Source: Cordia subcordata
Lineage: Eukaryota; Streptophyta; Magnoliopsida; Boraginales; Cordiaceae
Direction: 5' to 3'
Length of the DNA: 64,000 nt
Assembly (NCBI GenBank): GCA_028554755.1
Contig: JAPTOF010000033.1
Span: 186,001-250,000 of the forward strand
Made by a program: the position numbers and the translations under genes. Under the pieces are notes generated by a model that was not told the origin of the DNA, searched no databases, and worked only from the letters and a program-made list of their open reading frames with translations. This document shows, in pieces, positions 46,511 to 57,589 of the stretch (position 1 is its first letter; each line of letters opens with the position of its first letter).

Positions 46511-47350
46511 CCTTGGAGCACAACTTATTTTGAAATCATACAACAATATAATATCTTCATGATGGTTATGATTTTTCAGAAAATTTTCCAGTAACGGTCG
46601 AGTCCTTCTAATTATCACCATTCTCGGCAAACATGATGCGTTGGCTTGTTACTCATGCCTGCATTCATACGCATACATGGTAGACGTTTCCATTGGGAGG
46701 AAATAATATAAACAAATTCAAACCTTTTTGAATATAATTCATAAAACTATGCAATTCTTATAAATGATGCTGACTTATAAGAACCCGTCGAGTTTTGCTT
46801 ATTTCAATGAGCTTATAAACTGCAATTGATATTTATAAGCAACTAATAAATAAGTATAGAAGTACCTAATTTGGATTATTTGACATCGGAAACCAAAAAA
46901 AAGAATCTATTCGAGGAAGAAATGAGAGATATTTTGTTCCACCACAAAAAATTATAACTACATACTAACTTCTTTAGTAAGTAAAAAATTATAAAAAGTA
47001 GTGTTAGTTAAAATAACTATAAATGATCTTTCATTAATTAATGTTGTAAAACATTATCAGTATTTACCTGAGTGTCATGAAAGTCCTTTAATTTACTCCA
47101 TCAAAATTATTTAGAAGTTAAGAAATTAGGGCTAATTGGAACATTGAAACATGATATATTACAAATGGGGGTTGTTAGAAATTAAATTAAAGAATGCTAT
47201 ATGCAAGGTAGATTAGTGTGATGAGCATCCTTCCAAAACTTTAGTTGTAAATATTATTCAAAGTTTCATGATGTAAACGTGACCATTTTTTTTTTTTTGA
47301 AAAATGTTCTCTTCTGCGTACTTGCATGGTGTCTTGCACGTTCAATTAAC

Positions 47351-48261
47351 GGGTAAAAGCTATTTTCCCGTATGAGTTATAGCCTAAACTCCAAACTCTC
47401 CCAAGAAGTATAAATTTTACTAATATTCCCCCATATTCGCAGACTTTACCAAACAGAGGCTAAAAAGTTTTTTGCATTTATTTAAAATAAAATAATTTTG
47501 ATAAAATCATTCAATAAAAAGATCTACAATTAATTTTCAAATCATAACATTTTTAATTTTAAATAAAAAATACTTTATGTGCAAAATTTTTGTTAATAAA
47601 AAGCTGCTTTTATTTTTTATTTCTTATCTATTTATTTATTAAAATAAAAAGAAGATAAATAATTTAATAGAATCATTCAACAAAAATCTACAATCAATTA
47701 GAAAATTAAAAAAATTTAATTTCAAAATATGAAAAAATATAAAAAATTATTGTATTGATAAAATTTGTTTCTTACCCACGAGATTAAAGAGAAAAAGTTA
47801 GATTCGATTTAAAGTCTATATTTTTCAATATATTTATATACATTTTAAATAGAATTCAATCTTTTCTACTTAAATAAATACATATCTTTTAGATGAACTA
47901 ACTTTTATAATATAAAAATAAAAAAATAGTTTACTGTATAAATTTTGTGTTATACATTGCATTAAATAAATATTGAATTTAGTTTAAAATCTATCTTTTT
48001 TATGCAAATATAGATATATTTATAAAACTAAAATACAATAACGATTTTACTATTGCAAACTAACATTTAAAAATAAAAATAAAAATAGTAGGAACAAAGT
48101 AGAACTAAATCGTCCAATAAATAAATAAAAAGATAAAAATAAAAAAATGACATCAAATACAAGACATTATTTGACAAGGCTTGATGTAATAGGTAAAATT
48201 AAAATTTTATAAGGAACCTTGGGATTTAAGTAGAAACTCACGCGTAAATGGTATGCTCCCT
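47351..48261 (+). mobile_element. MULE-type foldback element, copy 1 (~910 bp)
   Basis: The ends are GGGTAAAAGCTATTTTCCCG and, inward from the right, GGGAGCATACCATTTACGCG, with inverted similarity extending over 100 bp. TTCAATTAAC is repeated at 47341-47350 and 48261-48270, a 9-10 bp duplication. The paralogous block at about 44280 reads GTTCGATTGACTCCATTT uninterrupted, which is the empty site. AT-rich interior without coding capacity. Confidence 0.8.
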
Positions 48262-49215
48262 TCAATTAACTCCATTTAATTAGCATTTCCAAGTTCCAAC
48301 ACCTCGGCAGTGGCTTCGCATAATAATCTTCGCCAGGTAAAATAGAATATCCAATCATATGGGATTTGTCGCCTAAAGCACATCAAATTCACTATATTAT
48401 CAAAACTCCCCTATATATAATCTTCCATTTTCTAATTGACGCACAACATATATTCTTTGTTTTATCATTATGTTTCAAGCTCTCCACTTCTCGTGAAATT
48501 CAATCTTAATTATTATTCTAATTGAATAATCTCAAACCATAAGGATTGCTCGCTAATTTCTTAAGTATGCATATAGTCTTCTTCTACTTTCTAATGAAGG
48601 GATGTCGTGCTTTCTTTTAGAATAGAAAGAGAATCATAAAAAAAATTTAAAATATAAGAGAGTCTAATACACTTTAACTTAAACATATCATGAGAGGTTC
48701 AAATCCTTTACTTTAAATAAGCTTTGGTGCAATCATATCACGAGGTCGTACCTAGAAGCAAATGTTCTTTTTCATAAAAAAATAAAATAGAAAATGGTCC
48801 AATTCTTATAGCAAAAGAAATTTAAATACGCGTTAACATTTATATAAATAGTGTCTACAAGTGGCACAACAATCTTTTAAGTTTTTGTGTCCGGCTTTTA
48901 TGTATGGTTGATTTTTAATGTTCACCACGTATTGAAGTTCAATGATATAGGTAAAAGAAAAAGTTCCCTGACACAATTTTTATCCACTGAAGTCTTTGAA
49001 AGGCTCCTCGAAAGTTGACTACAAAATGAGAAAGGAAACGAAAAATAACGGAACTTTCTTTGCTATTTCCAACTTTTTATTTTTTTTAATTCGAAAATTT
49101 TATTTGGTGGTTTGGATTTTGTTCGCATATCAATTATGTGGTCAAAGATTTTTCCTACCCATTTACTGCAGAAATGTTGACCTTCCAGAATATCAATGTT
49201 TTTCCTAAGGTGGCA

Positions 49216-49964
49216 TTTTTTTTTTTTTGTTAAAATAAACATTTTCATTGATAAAGTATAACTGCACATAAATGAACTAGTCTAAACTAGTCCAAGTATA
49301 GACTCAGACCAACAATAATCCTAAATCTTGATTGGTAATAACAGAGAACAATCAGCATCGCCATCTCTTGGCATCCAGACCAAAAGATCTACATATCATT
49401 ATTATAAGACATGACACATGCTCATCGAACACCCTCAACAAATCTATAAAAATGGCAACCCAAAAAATACAAATAACAACAAGGTAAGAGTTTGGGGAAA
49501 GAGTCCTTTAACTTATCTTCCAACATATCAAATTGTCAATAAACAATACCACGAACAGTGGTGGAAACACAACCAGTAAAGAAGGGAACAACCAAACTTG
49601 CAACAAAGATCATGAGATCTCAAGTCGAGAAACCAAGGTTAAATCATAGCAACACCCTAGAGAGAACACCAAGAGACTAAAAACAAGAGTCCTTAATCTA
49701 GATCTGGTAACAAGACTAAGATTAAACTTGGGACAAAAACATAAACAACAAAATATAATAGAGCCAATAAAAGCAAACGAAAATTACAAATAGAATGATG
49801 GAAATAACAGAGAACATTAAAAAAAGGAAGATAAACACGTCCAAACTACAGACAGAGACCGGGGTTAGGCGAAACAAAGACAAAAGATGAGATAAAGATA
49901 AGAGAGTCTAGGAAATTCTTTCGGGGCAGGGGGGGGGGAGGCGGAAGAGTGTGTGTGTGTGTGT
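49216..49964 (-). mobile_element. PolyA retroinsertion of unknown origin (749 bp)
   Basis: It lies between TAAGGTGGCA (49206-49215) and TAAGGTGACA (49965-49974), with a T-run at its left edge, so the inserted RNA reads on the minus strand with polyA at the 3-prime end. The right edge has a G-run and GT repeat (49928-49963). ERF upstream homology is interrupted exactly here. No domain is recognised; a 5-prime-truncated LINE or a processed transcript are both possible. Confidence 0.6.
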
Positions 49965-49989
49965 TAAGGTGACAATTCACTTTAATTAC

Positions 49990-50907
49990 GGGAGAACGCC
50001 ATTTACCCTCATGAGTTTCTACTTAAATCCCAAAGTCCCCCAAGAAACTTTAATCCATTTTTTCCCATGACATCAAGTCTAGTCAAACAATACCTTATAT
50101 TTGGTGATATTTTGTCATTTTTAACTTTTTATTTATTTATTGGATGATTTATTCTATTTCATTGCCAGTAATTTTAATTTAATTTAATTTTTTTTAAATG
50201 TCAACTTGCTATTGTAAAATTATTATTCTATTTTGGTCTTATACACGTATATTTACATAAAAAGGTAGATTTCTATCTAAATTTAATATTTTAATTTAAT
50301 GTATAACACTAACGTTACGCAATAAACTACTTTTTAGTTTTATTTTTTTTATATTCTTAAGAGTTAGTTCATTCCAAAATATGTGGATTAATTTAAGTAA
50401 AAAAGATTGGATTATATTTAAAATATATATAAATATATTGAAAAAATATATTTTAACTTGTAAAAAAAAATTTCTCTTTAATCTTGTGGGTAAGAAAAAA
50501 AAATTAAATAATATTTTGTATATTTTTCATATTTAGAAATCTTTTGATTTTCTATTTGATTGTAAATTTTTATTCAATTATTCTATTAATTATTTTATTT
50601 AATTTTTTACTTTAATAAATAAATAGATAAGAAATGAATAGGTAAAAAGTCACTTCTTGGTAACAAAAATTTTACAAATAAACTATTTTTTATTTATTTA
50701 AAATTAAAACTTTCATTTGCAAATTAATTTAGATTTTCTTGTGAAATAATTTTATCAAATTATTTTATTTTTATTTAATAAATAAATAAAAACACTTTTT
50801 AATATAAGGCTTTGTTTGATGGCATGGGGGAATATGGGTAAATTTAAAACTTCATGGGGAGTTTGGAATTTAAGCTAAAACCCATGGGGCAAAATGGCAT
50901 TTACCCC
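49990..50907 (-). mobile_element. MULE-type foldback element, copy 2 (918 bp)
   Basis: The left end is GGGAGAACGCCATTTACCC and the right end, inward, GGGGTAAATGCCATTTTGCC, with inverted similarity over about 110 bp (ATGGGAAAAAATGG-like phrases). TTTAATTAC is repeated exactly at 49981-49989 and 50908-50916. The interior matches 47351-48261 in the opposite orientation (shared TTATTAAAATAAATAGATAAG-like sequence). Confidence 0.8.
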
Positions 50908-51126
50908 TTTAATTACTCTCACCAGTAATTAAAATTTCTTAATTTATTAAAATTTTATTTTTTAGCTTCGGGTATGCAAAATAAAATAATTATTTCTCAA
51001 TTATTTAATGTCTTTTAGCTTTGGCGAAAGTTCAGGACAGGTTGGACCACCATTGAAAGCCCTAAAATGTGTTCACCTGATGAGATGATAATTAATAAAT
51101 TAATTTAAGATTTCCGTGCATACAGC

Positions 51127-51174
51127 AAACGTGCAAAAATAGCAAGCCAAGATTCTTTCCCAACCCTGTATATA
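51127..51174 (+). promoter_or_regulatory. Type B ERF promoter with T/G-box and TATA
   Basis: AAACGTGC lies at 51127-51134, followed by AAAAATAGCAAGCC, with TATATA at 51169-51174 about 100 bases before the ATG. The GGCGAAAGTTCAGGACAGG block is at about 51022. All are colinear with the other type B promoters despite 1.7 kb of insertions just upstream. Confidence 0.6.
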
Positions 51175-51271
51175 GTGGCCGTGTCCTTATGTTAAACTCA
51201 AACCCGAAAAAATCATTCAGTTTTATTTGCAAAGTGAAAACATCACCAGAATAGTTTCTTCAGCTCAAAAC

Positions 51272-51940
51272 ATGTTCGCTAAAACCATTTCAGACTCTGA
51301 TCTAGCGCTCCTTGAATCACTCCAACAATTTCTTCTTGATGATTCTGATAATTTTCCAGAAACATTTCTACCAGTGAATCAATTTCTTCTTGACGATTCC
51401 CATAATTTTCCAGAAACATCTCTACCAATGAATCCGTCTAACAGGTTAATGGATTCTGATCCTAATTTAACATTCGACACAATATTCAATTTCCCAGAAG
51501 ACTCTGAAGGATCAATTTCGAAGATGGATTCTCCATCAGAATCTTTCTCTATAGACAACTCGGACTACATCGTGGGCATTGAAGAAGGCGCCGCACCAGT
51601 AGAGGCACCACTGCCTCCAAGGCGCGCGCCGCCCCACGACTGGAAGCGGTACAGAGGAGTGAGGAGGCGGCCGTGGGGGAAGTTCGCGGCGGAGATAAGG
51701 GACCCGGCTAGGAAAGGGTTGAGGCTATGGCTGGGGACATATGAGACACCGGAGGAAGCAGCATTGGCGTATGATAGGGCTGCTTTCCAGTTGAGAGGCG
51801 CAAAGGCTAAGCTTAACTTTCCACATCTGATTGGTCCAAATATGCCACAACCTGTTAGAGTAAACCCAAGGAGACGTTCAGCTGAGCCTTCTTCTTCCTC
51901 ATCGTCAGCAGAAAGCACCAAAAAGAGGAGGAAAATCTAA
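51272..51940 (+). CDS. ERF group IXa transcription factor, type B (222 aa)
   Basis: Predicted nuclear ERF and the least altered type B member. The frame is open upstream through an ATG-less or alternative start, but [10 protein letters not shown] at 51272 aligns with its paralogs. [16 protein letters not shown] is followed by two exact-length 18-residue units (19-36, 37-54; QFLLDDS..NFPET.LP). The acidic middle contains [20 protein letters not shown] and GIEEG. The AP2/ERF domain at about 127-184 has canonical [18 protein letters not shown] and LNFPHL. The tail is [13 protein letters not shown] then KKRRKI. It is the sister of 17832 across the cluster centre, and that sister has lost PWGK. 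It is expected to bind GCC-box-type sites and activate transcription. Confidence 0.94.
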   Translation: MFAKTISDSDLALLESLQQFLLDDSDNFPETFLPVNQFLLDDSHNFPETSLPMNPSNRLMDSDPNLTFDTIFNFPEDSEGSISKMDSPSESFSIDNSDYIVGIEEGAAPVEAPLPPRRAPPHDWKRYRGVRRRPWGKFAAEIRDPARKGLRLWLGTYETPEEAALAYDRAAFQLRGAKAKLNFPHLIGPNMPQPVRVNPRRRSAEPSSSSSSAESTKKRRKI

Positions 51941-52599
51941 AATTGTTTCAAGTTCTTGATAGTTTGAATAAGTGCAGTTTTTTGCTTGTACACCATCACA
52001 AGTGTTTATATCAAGCTAGTATTTTTAATGCTGGTCCCAACATCAAATACAAGTATTATATGTATTCTTAGTAATGCTTCAAGCCCCAGACCGGAAGTGC
52101 TTTAATATTAGTACCGCTGCGCTTTTGTGCTACAACTCAATTGAGAAGATAGATAATTAATTATTTCGGACATATTTGTTTCAAAAATTCATTAATCACT
52201 AGATTTGTTATAAAATAGTTATAAAAGAAAGAAATATGCGGAGATAGAAATTAAATTCTATTGAGTTATCTTTTGAAATGTTTCCACTTCTTTCAGAGAA
52301 TTTTTACTATTCAACCTAAAACTTTTCTCTACTTCACTTCAAAAATTTTCTACCATTTCAGATTCTTTTATAGCCAAATGTGAGGAGACAAAACATTAAA
52401 TGAGGAGATTTGGATAGCTACTTGTTGCATTCCTCTTCATATGGTTCTGACAATTCTTACAATAAAATTCCATGCTTTTCTACTTTTGCATCCAAGTCCA
52501 ATTACCTACGTACTTTTTTGGAGTCATCAATTGTTGACTTTTGAGCGAAATAATTTGCCACTTGAATGTCTAATTCACTTTAAAAACTCGTTCTGCTTT
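51941..52599. other. 3-prime flank of ERF 51272
   Basis: Shared type B 3-prime sequence to about 52200 (TTGATAGTTTGAATAAGTGCAG), then unique AT-rich DNA. No gene is seen. Confidence 0.4.
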
Positions 52600-52925
52600 G
52601 CTTTTCGTAAGCTGCTTATAAGCAAATTTTGACCCTTATAAATAAATGATGAATAAGTAAAAAAGTATTTGGATAAAAGCTATTAACATATTTGTTAATA
52701 TGTGTTTATAAATAGTAATATTTATTAAAATGACTAAAAAGAACTTTTGATTAATAATGTTGTGAAATAAAATTATTTTTTCTAAGGGGTATAAATGTCT
52801 TTGTATTTGGCCAATTCTTAGTGCTTATAAATAACCAAAAAAAAGTTAGAGGATGGTGCTTTTCTTTTGTTGCGTACAAGCCGACTTTACATTCTTATAA
52901 GCAGAATTTTGCCAAATGCATAAAT
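52600..52925. mobile_element. hAT-like MITE relic
   Basis: Palindromic GCTTATAAGC words occur at both edges (52614 and 52898) with TTTGGCAAAA-like ends, around an AT-rich core. It is the same type of sequence as the GCTTATAAGC blocks at 35000, 43230 and 46830. Ends are not exact. Confidence 0.35.
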
Positions 52926-52939
52926 TTCATTTTTCTGCT

Positions 52940-53140
52940 TATCAATATATAAGGTCTCAAATCATTTTTTATATTGATCAATTAGGTTTTTGTAATAAAA
53001 CCTAGTGATTCTTAACATGGTACCAAAGTCGGATTTTTGGTCGAGTTTTCGTGCTACACATATCTATCCACATGCGACTTGTCCAACCTTGTTCATCGTG
53101 TAGATCAATTTAAGTTCATCATATAAGATATTGGACCGAT
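52940..53140 (+). mobile_element. Degenerate TRIM LTR and primer site
   Basis: It resembles the TRIM at 45385: ATCAATTAGGTTTTTGTAATAAAACC, then CATGGTACCAAAG in place of TGGTATCAGAG. Only one LTR and a short interior are seen. Confidence 0.45.
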
Positions 53141-53830
53141 ATGAATTAATATGATAATATAATATCAGTGATAGACGAGTATTCTGAGCTCTCAAGATCT
53201 ATTACGGGTATTGCTGAAGATTGTTCAGCAAAGCTTATATTGGTTTATTTGTGGTTAGATATCCAAGGAGGGCCTGCCGGAGAGCTTCCTAAAAATATTC
53301 ATATTAAATGTAATTGTTTGATAAAAATAATTAATTAACTTTTTATTATTTAAAAGATAGTTATATTAATTTTCAACCATTTACAGAGATCTAATCTATA
53401 CTTAGATTTTATCTTTCTTATATATTGTTAACATAATAAATAAATAAACTAATATCATCTCTAAAAGTTTAACCTTTTAAATGAGGTCGTAATTAAAATG
53501 TGGTAACAGAGCCTAGATCGATCCTTACTACCATTTATTTAAAAATATTAAATTATTCAAGTACAAATTTAAAATAAATTACATTGTATGTGAAGAGATA
53601 TTAACATAATAAATAAATAAACAAATATTCTTTTTAAAAATTAAGATTTTTGATGAGATGATAACTCCAAATATATAATAATAGATGCGTGTCTCCCATT
53701 ATTTACACGTTGGCTTTGCGTAATTGTGTTGGCAGTTTGCATAAATCATTGCTTTCCCAAAAGAGTAAATGATGGCTCCATACTAACTCCACTTGACAGT
53801 GATAGAGTGGGGTATTCATTTGATTGGCTC
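53140..53830 (+). repeat. 3-prime cluster block, copy 3
   Basis: It contains TTGTTCAGCAAAGCTTATA, GTGGTTAGATATCCAAGGAGG and CACGTTGGCTTTGCG, matching 41540-41870 in the same orientation and 13190-13560 in reverse. It is interrupted by a miniature LTR element at 53426-53672. Confidence 0.65.
53426..53672 (+). mobile_element. Miniature LTR retroelement (SMART/TRIM-like), ~247 bp
   Basis: Direct repeats at 53426-53500 and about 53598-53672 share TTAACATAATAAATAAATAA. The first is followed at once by TGGTAACAGAGCC, close to the initiator-Met tRNA primer site. Interior only about 100 bp. The paralogous blocks at 13340 and 41765 are continuous here, giving an empty site. The whole element is smaller than ordinary TRIMs. 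Confidence 0.6.
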
Positions 53831-54719
53831 ACTCAGAAACTACGCCACGTGCCTAGCAAAAATATTAGCATAATTGCCCACTAAAATAGAAATGCCCTAA
53901 CAGTAATAATTTGAGAAAGATATAACTCATGATTTGGATTCAAATTTAGTTCCTTACCCTAGGTTGAATGTCCTCAATTTCACTAGTGCATAATATAAGG
54001 GATATGCTATGCACATGAAGTTTAATGGTTGGTAGTCGGGCTCCACCAAAAGTATTGATAATCGAGCTTCGCCAATTGAATTTTTCTTGTCACATTATAC
54101 AAAGTCATTAGATTTATTAATTTAAATATAAATTACACCCAATTCCTTATATTTTACTTTAAGTGTATGATACCTTATTATAATTTCAAAATTAAGTAAT
54201 CATTCCCTTGGGATTTTCACAATTAGAGGTAATTTAACATATCCCTCTGTTACGTTGTTCTCAAAATTTGGAACGTAAGTTGTACTCGCGATACAAATGC
54301 ATTTTTTTTAACAAAAAGTAACTTATTCTTACAAAGTATAATTGCCCCCAATTACCTCTTTATATTTTTGCATAAGTGTATAATATTCTCATGTACTTTG
54401 TCATAAATGTATGATACTTTGAGAAATAGGAGGACCGATTTGTAGAACTTGTAAACAGAAAACCTGGAAATTAAATGCAATGATTAAACACTTACAGTAC
54501 TGAAAGAAGAGATAACAAAACGCAAAGATATACTAGATACTTTTCATTTTTTCCGTTAAAGAAATCTACGGCATTACCAATTTGGAACAGGTATACTTAC
54601 TTTTAAAACATATAGAGCTACGTTGGCTAAATTTGAATCTGCAAACAAATATCATATATAATTATAAGAAATTAGAGAGCAGTTGGGTCTTATATATTTA
54701 CCATTAATTTCTTAATCAT
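53831..54719. other. Non-coding spacer before the type A genes
   Basis: AT-rich, no gene seen. GCTCCACCAAAAGTATTGATA and a following AT-rich part may be old repeat sequence, but I cannot assign it. Confidence 0.35.
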
Positions 54720-54877
54720 AAGCCCTCGTTGTTGTTGACCACCACTGCACTTTCAAAGAAACTCCTGAAAATGTTATCACCTGAAATAGTATCATTAAAA
54801 TAAACAAAGTTAATGTTGAAAAATAAAACGTGCGTCAAAAAAAGATGAGATCAGATTGTCTTCCATCTCTATATATA
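54720..54877 (+). promoter_or_regulatory. Type A ERF promoter with T/G-box and TATA
   Basis: Blocks GTTGTTGACCACCACTGC, CCTGAAAATGTTATCACC, AAACGTGC (54826-54833), AGATCAGATTGTCTTCCATC and TATATATA (54870-54877) occur in the same order upstream of 57832 and, more diverged, upstream of 1066 and the pseudogene at 12013. Confidence 0.65.
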
Positions 54878-54981
54878 TTCATACCAATTGCTCAACCCTT
54901 TCATTCACAACAATCATCAGAAATTCGCCTCAAAGATCGTCATTAGTTGTTATACTAAACATCATTAATTACCTCGAAAAT

Positions 54982-55608
54982 ATGTACACAGAGAGCATCA
55001 CAGATTCTGATCTTACCCTCCTCTCTTCCATACAAGAATTTCTTCTCAATAACTCTGATGATCAATTCCATGAAATATTTCCACCCTTGAATTATTACGA
55101 TGGTTCTACACAAGCTTATAGTTATAACCCGAGCACGAGCTCTAGCACATCATCTTTGTTTGAAGACTGGGGAGACACTACGTTAGGTGAGTACTACTCC
55201 CCCGAGCCTGAGCCTGATATCGATAACTTCCAATATGATCAGGGCGAGAAAGAAGAGTCAACGGTGGATCGTGCAAAACACGCGCCACAAGATTGGAAGA
55301 GATATAGGGGTGTGAGGCGGAGGCCGTGGGGGAAGTTCGCGGCGGAGATAAGAGACCCGGCCAGGAAAGGATTAAGAAAATGGCTTGGGACATACGAGAC
55401 ACCGGAGGAAGCAGCGTTGGCTTACGACCAAGCTGCATTCGACTTGCGAGGTGCACGAGCCAAGCTTAACTTTCCACACCTTATTGGTTCTCCAAGTGTG
55501 CCGGAACCGGTTAGAGTGGGCCGCCGGGGCCGTTCTCCGGTGTCGTCTTCTTCGTGCTTATCAACAGAAGATCATGGGACTACAAAGAGGAGGAGAGTTG
55601 TAAATTAA
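54982..55608 (+). CDS. ERF group IXa transcription factor, type A (208 aa)
   Basis: Predicted nuclear ERF, the fullest type A member. The start [10 protein letters not shown] places [14 protein letters not shown] at residues 9-22, matching 1066; codons upstream are open but have no ATG in frame. After [13 protein letters not shown] come serine-rich sequence, an acidic stretch ([20 protein letters not shown]) and one AP2/ERF domain at about 108-165 with [35 protein letters not shown] and KLNFPHL. The tail is [11 protein letters not shown], then TTKRRRVV as a likely nuclear signal. It lacks the duplicated QFLLDD motif of type B. The intact DNA-binding face suggests a functional GCC-box activator. 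Confidence 0.94.
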   Translation: MYTESITDSDLTLLSSIQEFLLNNSDDQFHEIFPPLNYYDGSTQAYSYNPSTSSSTSSLFEDWGDTTLGEYYSPEPEPDIDNFQYDQGEKEESTVDRAKHAPQDWKRYRGVRRRPWGKFAAEIRDPARKGLRKWLGTYETPEEAALAYDQAAFDLRGARAKLNFPHLIGSPSVPEPVRVGRRGRSPVSSSSCLSTEDHGTTKRRRVVN

Positions 55609-57589
55609 GGTCTAGTTAGATGGTTTTTTTACTAGTGGTAAATTTGTAATGGATTTGCAGTGAAAAATTACTAGTATGTGAAGATCTACTGCAGCCTTGC
55701 AGAGATTTCCTGATTAATTAAAATTTGATAAGTCGGATAAATGTGACTTTCTCAAATCATCACCTACCAATTTTCTAGGGGAATCTGAGAGTTAATCTTT
55801 CTATCGAATATTGATGGCTTTCAAGCAGGGGAGATAAACCATAATTTACCATATAATTTGCGTACGTATTAGCTTTCTTGTAAACGTGGTGGATTTTAGA
55901 GTTTGGTTGGGTAGTCATCAACTCATGAAATTCTTCAACATACGACAATGAAACACCAATTTTGCAAAAAGAATTTTGTTATCGCGTGGATCAGCACTTG
56001 ATAGTTAGATTCAATATCCAAACGAGTGTCCCCAACTGCTCTCCAATCTTCAATCCTTCAAATTATATTTAAATGGAAAGGACAATGAAGTTGTTAGCAA
56101 TTTAGTCTTGTTCGAGTAATTAATTATTACCTGATTTGAACGCAATGTAATATATTCGACTATTAAATAAATTTATGAATATAAAATTTTATTATTTTTA
56201 ATTATTTCACATTGACTAATCTTTGAAAAAAAAGTCATTAGAAATGATAAATTTAATGTACAAAGGTTGTACTCGTTAAAAAAAAAAAATTTATAGTCAC
56301 CTTTTAACATCAGCGGGCAATTTCATGGTAGGTAATGGTGGAAATTACTTGTCCCTTCATTGACAATGGAATTGCATCTGCGTTTCCCATTGTTTTCGTT
56401 ATCCTTTTCAGCCTGATGACATGTTTATCATACAGGATTTTAAAGCATTATCATATTGTATGAATTACAATATTCCAAGTAATAATACTACGTCAAGTTG
56501 CTCCACAGCTGTCTCTGCCCACGGGCGCTTTATTTTAGGCCAAAAGCTCCTATCAAAATTTTATATTCTCCAATATTCAAATAAATATATGTCTTCTCTA
56601 GATTAATACCTTCCTCCACCTAAGTTCATCATTATTATCCGTTCGAGGAAAACGATAAAATGCACGTTATTTTTTTTGTAATTTATTTATTTAATTAATT
56701 ATTTTTATGTATATTAAAAACATACCATATATTCTTTTTTGTGTATTTCAAAATGTAGTCAAATTGTTCCTTTTTATTATTATTGTAACACCATTAACGA
56801 AATTATTGAAAAAAGTCAAACTTAACCTTACCAACATTAAACCATGTGATGGTAAATAAGGGTGTTTTTAAAACAAATAATAATAATGAGTATGGCGGAT
56901 CCTAAAATTTGATGCTAACTCATACATAATAAAAGAGAAAAAGAAAAAAAAAAAAGACATCGACAATCTACTCTAGTTTAAAGTAAAATCTATAAATGTT
57001 AAAAAGTCATACATGAAAAAATATCAAAATTCAAAATTATCATATAAGATCCTGAGCAAGTGGCCTAAAAAATGAAAAGAATTATAATAATATATGGCTC
57101 CATACTAACTCTTGTCAAAGACAGTTGCTCTGTTTGATTTAGCTCTCTTTTAGCAGTAAAACTTTGGGCAAATTGTTTATTAGTTAGCCTTGTATTTTAG
57201 AAATTGAATTTTTAGTACTTTACAAAAGACTTTTTTGAAAAATTTCAATTTGGAGTTTCTGATTTTCAACTTTTTTTTAAATTTTGTCTTTATGTAATAG
57301 TTCTTTTAAAAATATACCAAATGAAGTGATTTTAACTTTTAAACTCACTCAAAACACTATCATATAATGGTCTAAGTGGACCAAATACAGTCTCCCTATT
57401 TGTGGATTTGCCACTAATTTTTCCCCAACTTTCCGCGAAGTTCAACCAGTAAATTGTATACCAAGAATATGTTGCATGGAGAACACTAATTAAATGGCTC
57501 ACTTAAAATAGTGCCACATGCTTAGCAACGATAGCATAAACTAATGACATTATATTAATTAATGAATTAATTATAACCCCATGTTGTTG
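55609..57589. other. Non-coding spacer between type A genes
   Basis: No gene is recognised. AT-rich, with an A-run near 56279 and a short TRIM-like LTR scrap around 57005-57065 (CATACATGAAAAAATATCAA then CATATAAGATCC). Confidence 0.4.

Larger units (their letters stand above)
44905..49205 (+). repeat. Upstream cluster block of ERF 51272
   Basis: The second tandem copy of the upstream block, interrupted by a TRIM (45385-46350) and a MULE-type foldback element (47351-48261). After the latter, homology continues with TCCAACACCTCGG and on to CTTTGCTATTTCCAACTTT at 49060. No gene is seen. Confidence 0.65.

Noticed and set aside
54856..54981. Longer N-terminus for the ERF at 54982
   Set aside because: No ATG occurs in this frame upstream of 54982, and the region holds the TATA box and 5-prime UTR shared with the gene at 57832.
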